A stretch of DNA of 64,000 nt from Cupriavidus basilensis (GCF_000876015.1 NZ_BBQM01000001.1:140466-204465), one strand, 5' to 3'; numbered from the stretch's first letter, positions 10,288 through 21,609 are shown. Program-made: numbers and translations. The notes: generated by a model from the letters alone, not told the origin.

Positions 10288-10831
10288 CCAAGAAAGCGGA
10301 CTGCCTGGCCGGCAGGGGCAGAAACGTTGGGATTTCTCTTGTTGGTGGTTTCGTGGTGGGGCCTGCGGTTCTGCTGGGATCCTGCCGTTACCGGTGCGAG
10401 CGGCCACGATCTGGCTGGCGGTATGGGTTTCGGGGTCAGACCTATGATGGCGGGCGCACTGCTGGTTCGGGCATCTGCCGTTACCGGTTTTGGCGGTCAC
10501 GGCGTAGCACCCTCGTGTTTTCGTGGTGGGCGTGGTGGACCGGGGCGCGGGTGTTGGCGGGTACGCGCTCGAATAGGGACCACCGCGCCCACCACGAAAC
10601 CAGCACCATCTCTATGACGAGCCCATCCGCCCCGGTCGCGGCAGCAGCCCGAAGGGCCTGGACCAACGCCATCATGCAGCGCCACCACGAATCCAATTTC
10701 GTTTGCGACGCCGCAGGCGAGCAAACCGGTAGCGTCAGCAGTCTCATCGAAGCCAACGCGCGCACCACGAAACCACCACCAACCATAAGGTCTGAGTGCC
10801 CAGCCCCCCTGCAAGGGGTCTGCTTTCTTTG

Positions 10832-10862
10832 GTTACTTTCTTTTCAGACAAAAGAAAGTGAC
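10832..10862. repeat. Right terminal AT-rich hairpin of palindromic element, copy A
   Basis: Stem GTTACTTTCTTTT / AAAAGAAAGTGAC (13 bp, one T-G pair), loop CAGAC. With its outer flank it is the inverted counterpart of the left hairpin, including the adjoining CTTTCTTTGG / CCAAGAAAG segment. Confidence 0.85.
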
Positions 10863-10960
10863 TGGCAGCCCCGCGCAGCGGGGATGTCATACGGCCGTTG
10901 GGTTCAAGCACCAACAACCGCCCGAGCCTCAAGGCCCACAACAGCCCGGACAAGGATCCC

Positions 10961-13825
<2,865 letters not shown>

Positions 13826-14236
13826 ATACCGATTGTCTTCGCCAGGCGGGGCCGCCGGTCAGGTCGACAGGCCGGTCTCACGGAATTTCCAAGAAAAAAG
13901 CATGCCAGGCGCGGCTCCGGCGGCCCGCCCCGGGCCGCGCGGCGCCCGTTGCGGCGCCCGAAGCGCGGCGAAGCAAACCTGTTAATATACCGAACTTCGG
14001 TTTCCGGGGTTGCCAGCCCCTGTCCGGCAGCACCTGCGGGAGGCCTTTTTTGCGGGTTTGCCACGGGTTTGCGCGGTGCCCCCGAGGCGTTCCAGTAGTG
14101 TCCCTGCAGGGGGCCGCGGCGGCGCTCCGGACGGTGCCTCCGGTGAGGCCGCGCGGCAGCCTGGCGCGCGGCGCGCGCATCCGGCACGCCGCGCGGGCCG
14201 GTCCGGCAACCAGTCTCGGAAATTCCCACGATCGCA
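13826..14236. other. Divergent intergenic region between uvrA and the MFS gene
   Basis: 411 bp without a supportable gene. An AT-rich patch at 13979-13996 containing TTAATATAC could supply -10 elements in either direction, and a T-run follows AGGCC at 14045-14050. I looked for a LexA box of the CTGT-N8-ACAG type and found none. The stretch nearest the MFS start is GC-rich and structureless to the eye. Confidence 0.5.
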
Positions 14237-15505
14237 ATGTCGTCGATCCATAGCTCCTCCCAAGATGCGGCCAAGGCCGACGATTCCAAGGCCGACGGCG
14301 CCAGCGCGCCGGCCGCCGGGCGCGACCGCATGACCCGCATGGAACTGCGGGCCAGCATCTCGCTCGCCAGCATCTTCGCGCTGCGCATGCTCGGCCTGTT
14401 CCTGATCCTGCCGGTGTTCGCCGAATACGCGGCCGGGCTGCCCGATGGGCACGACGCCCAGCGCGTGGGCCTGGCGATGGGCATCTACGGCCTGATGCAG
14501 GCCTTCCTCCATATCCCGCTGGGCTGGCTGTCCGACCGCGTCGGCCGCAAGCCGGTCATGGTCGCCGGGCTGCTGCTGTTCGTCGCCGGCGGGCTGGTGG
14601 CGGCGAACGCGGACACGCTCAACGGCATCATCGCCGGGCGCGCGCTGCAGGGCATGGGCGCGATCTCCGCGGCCATCACCGCCTGCATCGCCGACCTGAC
14701 CCGCGAGCAGCACCGCACCAAGGCGATGGCCCTGGTCGGCGGCAGCATCGGCCTGACTTTCGCGCTGTCGCTGGTGATCGCCTCGCCGCTGCTGCACGGC
14801 ATCGGCATGCCGGGCATCTTCACGCTGATGTCGGTGCTCGGCGTGCTCGCCATCCTGGTCACGCTGTTCCTGGTGCCCGCGCCGCCGCCGCCGCATCCGG
14901 TGCGCATGCCGTTCCGCGCCGTGCTGGCCAACCCCGACCTGCTGCGGCTCAACGTGGGCGTGCTCGCGCTGCACGCCTCCCAGGTCGCCATGTTCATGGT
15001 GGTGCCGGCCATGCTCAGCGACGCCGGCATGCCGCTGGACCAGCACTGGAAGGTCTACCTGCCGGTGGTGCTGGTGTCCTTCGTGCTGATGCTCGGGCCG
15101 ATGATGGCCGCCGAGCGCTACGGCAAGGTGCGTCCCGTGCTGCTGTGCGCGGTCGGGCTGATGACCGCCGTGCAGCTGCTGTTCGCCGCCGTGCACGGCC
15201 TGTGGGGCATCGTCGCGGTGCTGCTGCTGTTCTTCGTCGCCTTCAACGTGCTCGAAGCCATGCAGCCCTCGCTGGTGTCGCGCTACGCTGCCGCCGCGCG
15301 CGGAGCCGCGCTCGGCGTGTACAACACCACCCAGGCGCTGGGCCTGTTCCTCGGCGGCGCGGCCGGCGGCTGGCTGCTCAAGCACGAAGGCCGCAGCGCC
15401 GTGTTCCTCGGCTGTGCGGTGGTGCTGCTCCTCTGGCTTATAATCGCCTGGAACATGAAGTCGCCCCCGGCGCGGAAAAGCAGTGCGCCGGCCGTCGCCG
15501 CCTGA
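14237..15505 (+). CDS. MFS transporter (YajR-like drug/metabolite exporter)
   Basis: 422 residues with ~12 membrane helices starting near residue 40 (SLASIFALRMLGLFLILPVFAEY). Motif A appears as GWLSDRVGRKPVMVAGL and motif C-like glycines follow in the fifth helix. The first ~35 residues are polar and alanine-rich; an alternative start at 14330 (MTRMELRAS) would remove them and cannot be excluded. Placed between uvrA and ssb as in many Burkholderiaceae, so likely a core gene. Substrate unknown. Confidence 0.88.
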   Translation: MSSIHSSSQDAAKADDSKADGASAPAAGRDRMTRMELRASISLASIFALRMLGLFLILPVFAEYAAGLPDGHDAQRVGLAMGIYGLMQAFLHIPLGWLSDRVGRKPVMVAGLLLFVAGGLVAANADTLNGIIAGRALQGMGAISAAITACIADLTREQHRTKAMALVGGSIGLTFALSLVIASPLLHGIGMPGIFTLMSVLGVLAILVTLFLVPAPPPPHPVRMPFRAVLANPDLLRLNVGVLALHASQVAMFMVVPAMLSDAGMPLDQHWKVYLPVVLVSFVLMLGPMMAAERYGKVRPVLLCAVGLMTAVQLLFAAVHGLWGIVAVLLLFFVAFNVLEAMQPSLVSRYAAAARGAALGVYNTTQALGLFLGGAAGGWLLKHEGRSAVFLGCAVVLLLWLIIAWNMKSPPARKSSAPAVAA

Positions 15506-15603
15506 AGCCGGCGGCAACGCCGGCGATGACGGAGGTGGGCCCGCAAGAGTTTCCCGCATCACTTATTAACGCTTTTCGCCGCAATTTGGCGTTAGCATGA
15601 CCG

Positions 15604-15635
15604 CGCGCCCGACTCAATGGCCGGGGGCGCGTTAT
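15604..15635 (+). terminator. Probable intrinsic terminator after the MFS gene
   Basis: Stem CGCGCCC (15604-15610) / GGGCGCG (15625-15631) with a 14-nt loop, followed by TTATTCGTTT. It lies about 100 bp after the MFS stop and 100 bp before ssb. Confidence 0.5.
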
Positions 15636-15735
15636 TCGTTTACGCGCATTTTTTTCCAGCGCATTTGTTTGCGCATCAGTCAAGGCATCGCCACGCCGCT
15701 TGCAGCAGAGGGCGTGGCCCTGGGAGAACACTCAC

Positions 15736-16296
15736 ATGGCATCGATCAATAAAGTCATCCTCGTCGGCAACCTGGGCGCGGACCCCGAAACCCGCTACAT
15801 GCCCAGCGGCGACGCCGTGACCAACATCCGCCTGGCGACCACCGACCGCTACAAGGACAAGCAGAGCGGCGAGTTCAAGGAAGCCACCGAGTGGCACCGC
15901 ATCGCCTTCTTCGGCAAGCTGGCCGAGATCGCCGGCCAGTACCTGAAGAAGGGCTCGCAGGTCTATATCGAAGGGCGCATCCGCACCCGCAAGTGGACCG
16001 ACCAGTCCGGCGCGGAAAAATACAGCACCGAAATCGTCGCCGATCAGATGCAGATGCTGGGCTCGCGCCAGGGCATGGGCGGTGGTGGCGGCGGTGACGA
16101 CATGGGCGGCGGCTACGGCGGCGGCCGCGAGTCGAGCGGCGGTGGCGGCGGCGGCGGTGGCGGCGGTGGCTATGGCGCGCGCGGCGGCCAGGCTGCCGGC
16201 GGTGGCGGTGGACAGCAGGGCGGCGGCGCGGCGCGGCGTCCGCAGCCGGCGCCGTCGAACGGCTTCGAGGACATGGACGACGATATTCCGTTCTGA
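15736..16296 (+). CDS. ssb: Single-stranded DNA-binding protein
   Basis: 186 residues. The OB fold occupies residues 1-~108 ([38 protein letters not shown]), followed by a long glycine-rich flexible linker with runs of 8-9 glycines and the acidic protein-docking tip DMDDDIPF. It coats ssDNA in replication, recombination and repair. The start at 15736 is preceded by GGGAGAA and matches the family; an ATG 36 bp upstream in frame is less likely. The gene is followed by a strong terminator. Confidence 0.97.
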   Translation: MASINKVILVGNLGADPETRYMPSGDAVTNIRLATTDRYKDKQSGEFKEATEWHRIAFFGKLAEIAGQYLKKGSQVYIEGRIRTRKWTDQSGAEKYSTEIVADQMQMLGSRQGMGGGGGGDDMGGGYGGGRESSGGGGGGGGGGGYGARGGQAAGGGGGQQGGGAARRPQPAPSNGFEDMDDDIPF

Positions 16297-16325
16297 CCTC
16301 CCGTAACGGAAAGCCATAAACATCG

Positions 16326-16349
16326 AACCCCGCCGAGTGCGGGGTTTTT
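16326..16349 (+). terminator. Intrinsic terminator of ssb
   Basis: Stem CCCCGC (16328-16333) / GCGGGG (16339-16344), loop CGAGT, then TTTTT. It sits 30 bp after the ssb stop. Confidence 0.9.
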
Positions 16350-16434
16350 GGCATCTGAGCTGCAAGTTTTTTCTTGCATGTTCGTGTGTTTCTCTCCACC
16401 TTGAAGCGTTGTCCTGTTTCCGTGGGGCAGTGGC

Positions 16435-16818
16435 ATGCGCACTCTGACTCGCTCGCTGGCGGGAGAAGGTTCCCTCGGGATTCGATTCGCCAGATTCGCT
16501 GGCGGTGAACGGGTTCCGGTGCTAGTCGATCGCCGCGGCCTCCGCGCCTATCTGCCCACGTTATCTGTTACCGCCCAGATTCGGAGCGCCGGCAAGGCAC
16601 CGAACACCATGCTCGCCGCGCTCCATGCATGGCGGTGGCTTTACCGCCGGGCGGCGGCGCAATCCATCGATCTCCAGGCATTGGAAGGTCGCGTTGACCT
16701 TCCGTGCGCGTGCGCGGCGCTGGCGCACAACCGCCTTGCGTTTGCCACCTACGCCGACACCCGCTCGGTATCCGGCATGACGAAGCGATGTTCGATCAGG
16801 TCGGGTTGCGGATGGTAG
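16435..16818 (+). pseudogene. Tyrosine recombinase/integrase, N-terminal remnant
   Basis: The first ~85 residues (GERVPVLVDRRGLRAYLPTL, then a segment like SAGKAPNTMLAALHAWRWLY and SIDLQALEGR) resemble the N-terminal core-binding region of bacterial tyrosine recombinases. The catalytic domain with its R...HxxR...Y residues is absent: similarity stops near 16690, at a perfect 8-bp inverted repeat (16683-16690 / 16696-16703), and the frame then runs meaninglessly into the end of the neighbouring minus-strand gene. Probably a broken integrase left at the edge of the accessory block that follows. The family call is by eye and moderately certain. Confidence 0.55.
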
Positions 16819-18047
16819 TAGCGCAGGGCCATGGCGAACCTCCCCTTGGGTGCCGGGAGCCAGTTGGCGAGGCCTTCCGCGGGCGGTGCGCATTGGATGG
16901 CGAGATCCAGAGACCCGTCCGCGTTTCGCGTCAGCCCGGGCGTACGATCGCCGATGGCGTAGCGCTGGATCGGATTCGCCGTGAAGAAGCGCCGCCCGTC
17001 CGGCGCGAACTCGTACATCGACAGTGACCAGAAGGCGTTCACGGGCATCCGTGCAGGCACGTGCAGCCGGTAGCAGTGCGCGCCGTCGAGCGGCTGGCCG
17101 TCTCCATCGGTCAATGCACTGGCGTAGATGGCTTCCGGGCGCTCCAGCGCGCCGAGTCCGACCAGCGAGATATAGGCGCGGTACAAATAGTCGGTGCCGA
17201 AGTTGCCGATGTGGTCCATGCCGCTGAGCCAGGATCCGCGCGGTCCGTTCCGGCGGAGGCTGCCCTTGGGCGGGTGCTCCAGTTCGTGGCGCAGCGCGGG
17301 CCACAGGCGTGTCCAGGCCTCACGGATCTCCGGCGACAGCGTGTCCCACGCGGCCAGGTCGCCGGCGCGGACGCCCAGGTCGGCAAAGCCCGCCACCATC
17401 TCCTGTTCATGCGCTGGCACGCCGTTGCGCGCCAGCGCTTCGTTGACCAGCGCCAGGTAGGCGGCGGGGCGGGTCTCGTCGGGCGTGGCCTGGAGGCGTG
17501 CGGGCGGCACGGCGCTTGTGCCGAGCCGCATCTGTTCCTGCAGCGCATGGACTTGCGGCAGGTCCGACGGGCCGTCGACGAGCACGCGCGCCAGCAGCCA
17601 GACATCGTTGCACGGGGCGCGCGCCAGGACGGCGCCGTTGGGCAGCCCGGCCGGCGCGCTGGCGTGGTGCGCCGGCCCGGCGATGACGAACACGTGCGCG
17701 CCGGGGCCATTCGTGCGCAGGCCCAGGCAGGCGAAATTGTTGGTGAAGGCATCCATCAGCGCCACGCTGTAGTAGCGGCTGCCCATATCGGGAACCGTCA
17801 GCGTGGCGGGGCCGGCGGACAGGTCGAGCCATGCCAACGAATACAGCGTGTCGTTGTTCGGCATCGTCACCTGGCGCGCGCGGTCGTCCAGCAGATCGCG
17901 GTTGTGATGCAGCTGGTTGGCTGGCCTGCCGTGCGTGGTCTCGTGCTGCGTGAAGCGCCAGCGCGTGCGTGCCAGGTCGTGCAGCGCAAAGGTGTAGATA
18001 AAGGCTGCGCGGATGCGCTGGTCCAGTGCGGCGCGGTCTGTGGTCAT
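16749..18047 (-). CDS. DUF1254/DUF1214 domain protein
   Basis: 432 residues with the two linked domains of this family: DUF1254 (about residues 30-165, e.g. MPNNDTLYSLAWLDLSAGPATLTVPD) and DUF1214 (about 300-415, e.g. HCYRLHVPARMPVNAFWSLS, QRYAIGDRTPGL). No signal peptide is visible, whereas many members are secreted. Biochemical function is not established. It is the last gene of a minus-strand trio with a Bug receptor (22 bp upstream) and a metallo-beta-lactamase-fold hydrolase, so it probably acts on the same unknown compound. Confidence 0.85.
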   Translation of the reverse strand: MTTDRAALDQRIRAAFIYTFALHDLARTRWRFTQHETTHGRPANQLHHNRDLLDDRARQVTMPNNDTLYSLAWLDLSAGPATLTVPDMGSRYYSVALMDAFTNNFACLGLRTNGPGAHVFVIAGPAHHASAPAGLPNGAVLARAPCNDVWLLARVLVDGPSDLPQVHALQEQMRLGTSAVPPARLQATPDETRPAAYLALVNEALARNGVPAHEQEMVAGFADLGVRAGDLAAWDTLSPEIREAWTRLWPALRHELEHPPKGSLRRNGPRGSWLSGMDHIGNFGTDYLYRAYISLVGLGALERPEAIYASALTDGDGQPLDGAHCYRLHVPARMPVNAFWSLSMYEFAPDGRRFFTANPIQRYAIGDRTPGLTRNADGSLDLAIQCAPPAEGLANWLPAPKGRFAMALRYYHPQPDLIEHRFVMPDTERVSA

Positions 18048-18068
18048 GTCGGTTCCTCGATGGTGTCG

Positions 18069-19082
18069 TTAGTCCACGGTGATGTGGTTGGCGCGAATCA
18101 CGTTGCCCCAGACCGCCACGTCGTCGCGCACGGTCTGCGCAAACTGCTCCGGCGTCTTGATTGGCGGATCGGTCATGTTCATTTGCAGGAAGCGCTCCCG
18201 TATGTCGGCGCTGGCCAATGCCTGGTTCACTTCCGCGTTGAGCCGCTGGACGATGGCGGCGGGGGTGCCGGCCGGCGCGAACAGGCCGTACCAGCTATCG
18301 GTGTCGAACGGGTAGCCCTGCTCGGTCATGGTCGGCACGTCCGGCGTGGCCGCGCCGCGCCGCGTGCCGCTGATGGCCAGCACGCGCAGCTTGCCGGCCC
18401 GGATCAGCGGCAGCGACGACGACGCATCGACCCATCCCACCTTCACGATGCCACCCTGCATGTCGTTCAGGATCTGCGGCACGGACTTGTAGGGCACATG
18501 CCGCATGCGGATGCCGCTCTGCATCCGCAGCGCCTCCATCGTCAGATGGCCGCCGGAGCCGATGCCCCACGACGCGTAGTCGTAGGCGTCGGGCCGCGCC
18601 CGCACGTGGGCGACGAACTCCTTCAGATTGCGCGCCGGAAACGCCGGCACCACCACCAGGAAGTTGCCGCCCGCGCCAATCTGGGCCACCGGCGTCAGGT
18701 CACGCAGCCCGTCGTACGGCATCTTTGGCTGCAAGGTCTGGTTGATGACCACCGTGGCCGCGTAGGTGAACAGCAGCGTCTGGCCGTCCGGCGCCGCCTT
18801 GGCGACGATGTTATTGCCGATGATGCCGGTGGCGCCGGGCTTGTTGTCGATCACGAACGGCTGGCCCAGCCGCCTGCCGATGACTTCGGCCAGCGGCCGG
18901 GCGAACAGGTCGGGGCCGCTGCCGGCCGACGCCGGCACGACCAGCCGGATCGGCCGCGACGGCCACGTGGCAGCGGCGCGGGCCGGGTGCAAGACCGCGC
19001 CCAGTCCAAGCCAGGCAAGCCACCGCAGGGCATCGCGGCGGCTGCGCCCGGGCGCCGCGCCGGTCATGAGGGAATGGGTCAT
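18069..19082 (-). CDS. Bug/TctC-type periplasmic solute-binding protein 1
   Basis: 337 residues; tripartite tricarboxylate transporter receptor family. A twin-arginine-like signal (SRRDALRWLAWLGLG...HPARA) precedes the mature start WPSRPIRLVVPASAGSGPDL. Further family blocks are PFVIDNKPGATGIIGNNIVAKA, SWGIGSGGHLTMEAL, HVPYKSVPQILNDMQGG and VPTMTEQG. These proteins bind carboxylates or amides in the periplasm; no TctA/TctB membrane genes are present here. Start chosen at MTHSLMTG (19082); it starts 10 bp after the upstream hydrolase stop. Confidence 0.9.
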   Translation of the reverse strand: MTHSLMTGAAPGRSRRDALRWLAWLGLGAVLHPARAAATWPSRPIRLVVPASAGSGPDLFARPLAEVIGRRLGQPFVIDNKPGATGIIGNNIVAKAAPDGQTLLFTYAATVVINQTLQPKMPYDGLRDLTPVAQIGAGGNFLVVVPAFPARNLKEFVAHVRARPDAYDYASWGIGSGGHLTMEALRMQSGIRMRHVPYKSVPQILNDMQGGIVKVGWVDASSSLPLIRAGKLRVLAISGTRRGAATPDVPTMTEQGYPFDTDSWYGLFAPAGTPAAIVQRLNAEVNQALASADIRERFLQMNMTDPPIKTPEQFAQTVRDDVAVWGNVIRANHITVD

Positions 19083-19092
19083 CGCTGGCTCC

Positions 19093-20346
19093 TCAGTGGA
19101 TGCCGAAGTTGTCGTCCGAACCGCTTTCCAGCACCATCGCGGCCGCCACATAGAGGCTGCGGGACACATAGCTGCGCACCTGTCTTGATCGGGCGCGCAG
19201 CCATTGGGCCTTGCGTTGGCGGGCTTCCATCACGGGCGGCGCGTCGCCGGGCGCCTGCGCCAGCAGGTCGATCACATGCAGCGCAAGCTGGATATCTCCG
19301 CGTTCGGCCAGCGCGCACGCATGCCGCACCACGGCGCCGTGGTCGGCGATTGCCGCCGCGATCTCGCTGGCCACGTCCTCGGGCGCGGCAGGATGCAGCG
19401 TCGTGGCATTGCGGTCCCACCAGCCGTTCTCGGACCGGTAGATATCGCGTGCGATGTAGGTCGGATCGCCGTAGGTCGGCTGCATGCACGGCTGCTCGAA
19501 CAGTTCGGCCGGTGGTTGCAGCGCGGCCAGCATCTGGCGCTCGTTGCAGCCGGCGTTCATCAGCCGCACCACTTCCCCGCGCATCCAGCGCAGCGCGGCC
19601 GCCGTATGCAGCAGCACCTGCCGGCAGGTCTCCTCGCCGTGCAGGGTGGTCCCGAATTCCCGGGCCACCGTCTCGGGCCGCAGCCCGGCCAGGCGTTCCA
19701 GCGTTTCGGCCCAGCGCACCGTATCGCGCATCGTGCGGAACGGAGTGCCGATGTTCGGGATGGAGTCGATGACCGCCGGGCCGCCATACAGCAGCCGACT
19801 GCCCGGCAGCCACACGGCTACGGCATCGTCCGTCTCCGAGGGGGCCCACAGGATTTCGGCGCGACGATCGCCCTGGCCCACCGTGATGCCGTCGTGGAAC
19901 GTCTCCGTGGGCACGCTTTGGCGCAGCTTGCCCGCCAGGGCGCCGCTGGCGTGCCGGAACTGGATCTCCGCCATGCGCTCCTGCATGCGCTGGGTCTCGC
20001 GGTAGCGGCTCTGGCGCGCCAGTACGTTGACGTGCGCCAGCACGCGTGGCGCCGGTTCGCCGCGCTGGGCGGCATGGTCGATCCACTGCTTCACACCGGC
20101 GTTGTAGCCCAGGTGTCCGTGGCTGTAGCAGAGCGCCAGCACAGGGAGGCTGGTCCGGGCGCGCAGCACTTCGATCATCCCGGCCGTCACGCCGCCGCCA
20201 GGGCCGCTGTCGACCACCAGCAGTCCGCCACCCACGTCGGCGACGAAACTCTGGCCCTGGCCGTGCAGCAGCCAGATGCCGTCTCCAATGGCGTCGATGC
20301 CGTGGCCGGTGATCAGCGCGGCGGGGCGGTCCTCGATTGTGTGCAT
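19093..20346 (-). CDS. Metallo-beta-lactamase-fold hydrolase, alkylsulfatase-like, degenerate metal motif
   Basis: 417 residues. Residues ~15-230 form an MBL fold (GIWLLHGQGQSFVADVGGGLLVVDSGPGG style N terminus), and the C-terminal half has a helical region (LLHTAAALRWMRGEVVRLMN, QPTYGDPTYIARDIYRSENGWWDRN) resembling the dimerisation domain of SdsA/BDS1 alkyl sulfatases. The metal motif, normally HxHxDH, reads H76-G-H78-L-G80-Y81, so two expected zinc ligands are replaced. It may be an altered hydrolase or inactive. It is first in the minus-strand trio, with a putative LysR site about 140 bp upstream. Confidence 0.75.
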   Translation of the reverse strand: MHTIEDRPAALITGHGIDAIGDGIWLLHGQGQSFVADVGGGLLVVDSGPGGGVTAGMIEVLRARTSLPVLALCYSHGHLGYNAGVKQWIDHAAQRGEPAPRVLAHVNVLARQSRYRETQRMQERMAEIQFRHASGALAGKLRQSVPTETFHDGITVGQGDRRAEILWAPSETDDAVAVWLPGSRLLYGGPAVIDSIPNIGTPFRTMRDTVRWAETLERLAGLRPETVAREFGTTLHGEETCRQVLLHTAAALRWMRGEVVRLMNAGCNERQMLAALQPPAELFEQPCMQPTYGDPTYIARDIYRSENGWWDRNATTLHPAAPEDVASEIAAAIADHGAVVRHACALAERGDIQLALHVIDLLAQAPGDAPPVMEARQRKAQWLRARSRQVRSYVSRSLYVAAAMVLESGSDDNFGIH

Positions 20347-20394
20347 GTGTTTCCCCTCCCAGTTGGCGAAGGGATATTCACGCGCAGACGCGGG

Positions 20395-20505
20395 ACTATA
20401 TGCAGTGGGGAAAGTCCCGGTGCGGCCGGGCGCGCCGGCTGCGCGGGCAGCGCTGGCGCGGCCTGGCGGGCGTTGCGGAATTTCAGGTGTGAACCGGCGG
20501 TTATC
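20395..20505 (-). promoter_or_regulatory. Promoter region of hydrolase operon with LysR-type operator candidate
   Basis: The motif TGAACCGGCGGTTA (20490-20503, read on the plus strand) contains the dyad AACC-N3-GGTT and recurs inverted with one difference at 21592-21605 next to the LysR start. A TATAGT -10-like hexamer lies on the minus strand at 20395-20400. The shared motif links the two outward-facing operons to one regulator; this is inference from sequence. Confidence 0.5.
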
Positions 20506-20546
20506 GCCTGTGGCCGGCCGGGAATTCCCGCCGGCGCGGCGCTGGG

Positions 20547-21503
20547 CTAGCCGACCGCTTCCGGGGGGTGCGGCACCTGGCGGCGCAGCGGACTGTCGGG
20601 CATCTTGCTCAGGTAGTGCACTTCACGGCGCAGCAGCTTCGCGAACTGCTCGGCCACGGGCGTCATCGGCGAATCGGCGCGATAGACCAGGCTGACGGCA
20701 TGGCTGGGCAGCGGGTCTTCGATCGGCAGCACCACCAGGCTGGCGTTGGTCAGGCGGCCCGGCACGAGCTGGCGCGGCAGCAGGCACAGCAGCGAGCGGT
20801 CTTCGAGCAGCGTCTGGATCATGCCGATGGTGTCGCACCGTACCGCCACGCGGGGCAGCGGCAGGTCGCGGGCACGGAAGGCGTCCATGATCGCCGCGCC
20901 GGGCCCGTGCATCCGCTGCCCGGTCAGCACCCATTCCGAACCCACCAGCTCGCGCAGGGATCGGGCGTTGCGCAACGGATGCTCGCGATGCGCCACCACC
21001 ACGGAATCGTTGTTGTACAGGGGCTCGCAGACGAACTCGCGCTCGATGCCCTCGTCGGGAATCGGGCTCACGGCCATGTCCATCGCGCCCGCGCGCAGGT
21101 TCGACAGATGGGCCGGATAGACGCCGCTGTCGATGCAGACCTGCACGTCGGGATGCTGGGACCGGAAACGCTTGAGCACCGCCGGCAGCAGCAGATGCGC
21201 CGGGCCGCCCGTGACGCCAATGCGGACCACGCCGTTGCGCGTGCCAAGCATCTGGGCCATCTCGTCGGTGGCCTTCCGGGCTTCGCTGGCGATGAGCTGG
21301 GCGCGGCGCAGGAACGCCTCGCCATAGCGTGAGAGCACGATGCCGCGCGTGGTGCGCGTCAGCAGCGGCACATGCAGTTCCTCCTCGAGCAGCCGGATGC
21401 TCTTGGTGATGGCCGGTGCCGACACGCCGCGCGCCTTGGCGCCGGCACGGATGCTGCCGCACTCGGCCACGGCGATGAAGTCCTGTACCTGGCTTAGTCG
21501 CAT
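20547..21503 (-). CDS. LysR family transcriptional regulator
   Basis: 318 residues: N-terminal winged helix-turn-helix (residues 1-60, MRLSQVQDFIAVAECGSIRAG...TKSIRLLEEELHVPLLTRT) and a two-lobed effector domain with VVRIGVTGGPAHLLLPAVLKRF. It is flanked by two catabolic arms, hydrolase/Bug/DUF1254 on the minus strand and CoA transferase/Bug/porin on the plus strand, and probably controls both. The effector is unknown. An 18-bp dyad and an AACC-N3-GGTT site lie just upstream. Confidence 0.92.
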   Translation of the reverse strand: MRLSQVQDFIAVAECGSIRAGAKARGVSAPAITKSIRLLEEELHVPLLTRTTRGIVLSRYGEAFLRRAQLIASEARKATDEMAQMLGTRNGVVRIGVTGGPAHLLLPAVLKRFRSQHPDVQVCIDSGVYPAHLSNLRAGAMDMAVSPIPDEGIEREFVCEPLYNNDSVVVAHREHPLRNARSLRELVGSEWVLTGQRMHGPGAAIMDAFRARDLPLPRVAVRCDTIGMIQTLLEDRSLLCLLPRQLVPGRLTNASLVVLPIEDPLPSHAVSLVYRADSPMTPVAEQFAKLLRREVHYLSKMPDSPLRRQVPHPPEAVG

Positions 21504-21570
21504 GGGTTCGTCTCCTGTCGCGGGCGTTCATGGCGGCGCCCTGTCCGCCAGCATAGCGCCAGCCGCGCGG

Positions 21571-21588
21571 CCACGGGATTACCCGTGG
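21571..21588. promoter_or_regulatory. Perfect dyad between lysR and CoA transferase
   Basis: CCACGGG (21571-21577) and CCCGTGG (21582-21588) separated by ATTA. It lies 68 bp upstream of the lysR start and 110 bp upstream of the CoA-transferase start, a sensible place for an operator in a divergent promoter. No binding protein can be assigned. Confidence 0.45.
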
Positions 21589-21589
21589 T

Positions 21590-21609
21590 GCTAACCGCTG
21601 GTTCACGCC
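21590..21609. promoter_or_regulatory. LysR-type operator candidate, divergent promoter
   Basis: Core TAACCGCTGGTTCA at 21592-21605; its reverse complement differs from the 20490-20503 motif at one of 14 positions. The AACC-N3-GGTT dyad is compatible with a LysR autoregulatory site. Confidence 0.5.

Larger units (their letters stand above)
10214..10883. repeat. Large nested palindromic dispersed repeat, complete copy (copy A)
   Basis: A non-coding element of about 670 bp between the convergent Na/Pi gene and uvrA. It opens with tandem AAAGTC units (10214-10235) and a GC hairpin (10241-10255). Next comes an AT-rich 13-bp perfect hairpin (arms 10257-10269 and 10275-10287). It closes in mirror order: AT-rich hairpin 10832-10862 with one G-T pair, then GC hairpin 10869-10883. 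The two AT hairpins with their outer sequence are inverted copies of each other. Inside, GTTGGTGGTTTCGTGGTG near 10340-10357 recurs inverted near 10763-10782. A central stem pairs 10519-10540 with 10578-10599. A second copy lies at 63386-64000, with about 11 differences over the ~270 bp aligned from 10241. Confidence 0.9.

Noticed and set aside
13826..15735. LexA boxes in front of uvrA, ssb and the double UvrA gene
   Set aside because: I looked for CTGT-N8-ACAG in the three upstream regions (the third at 37770-38051) and saw none; SOS control cannot be claimed.
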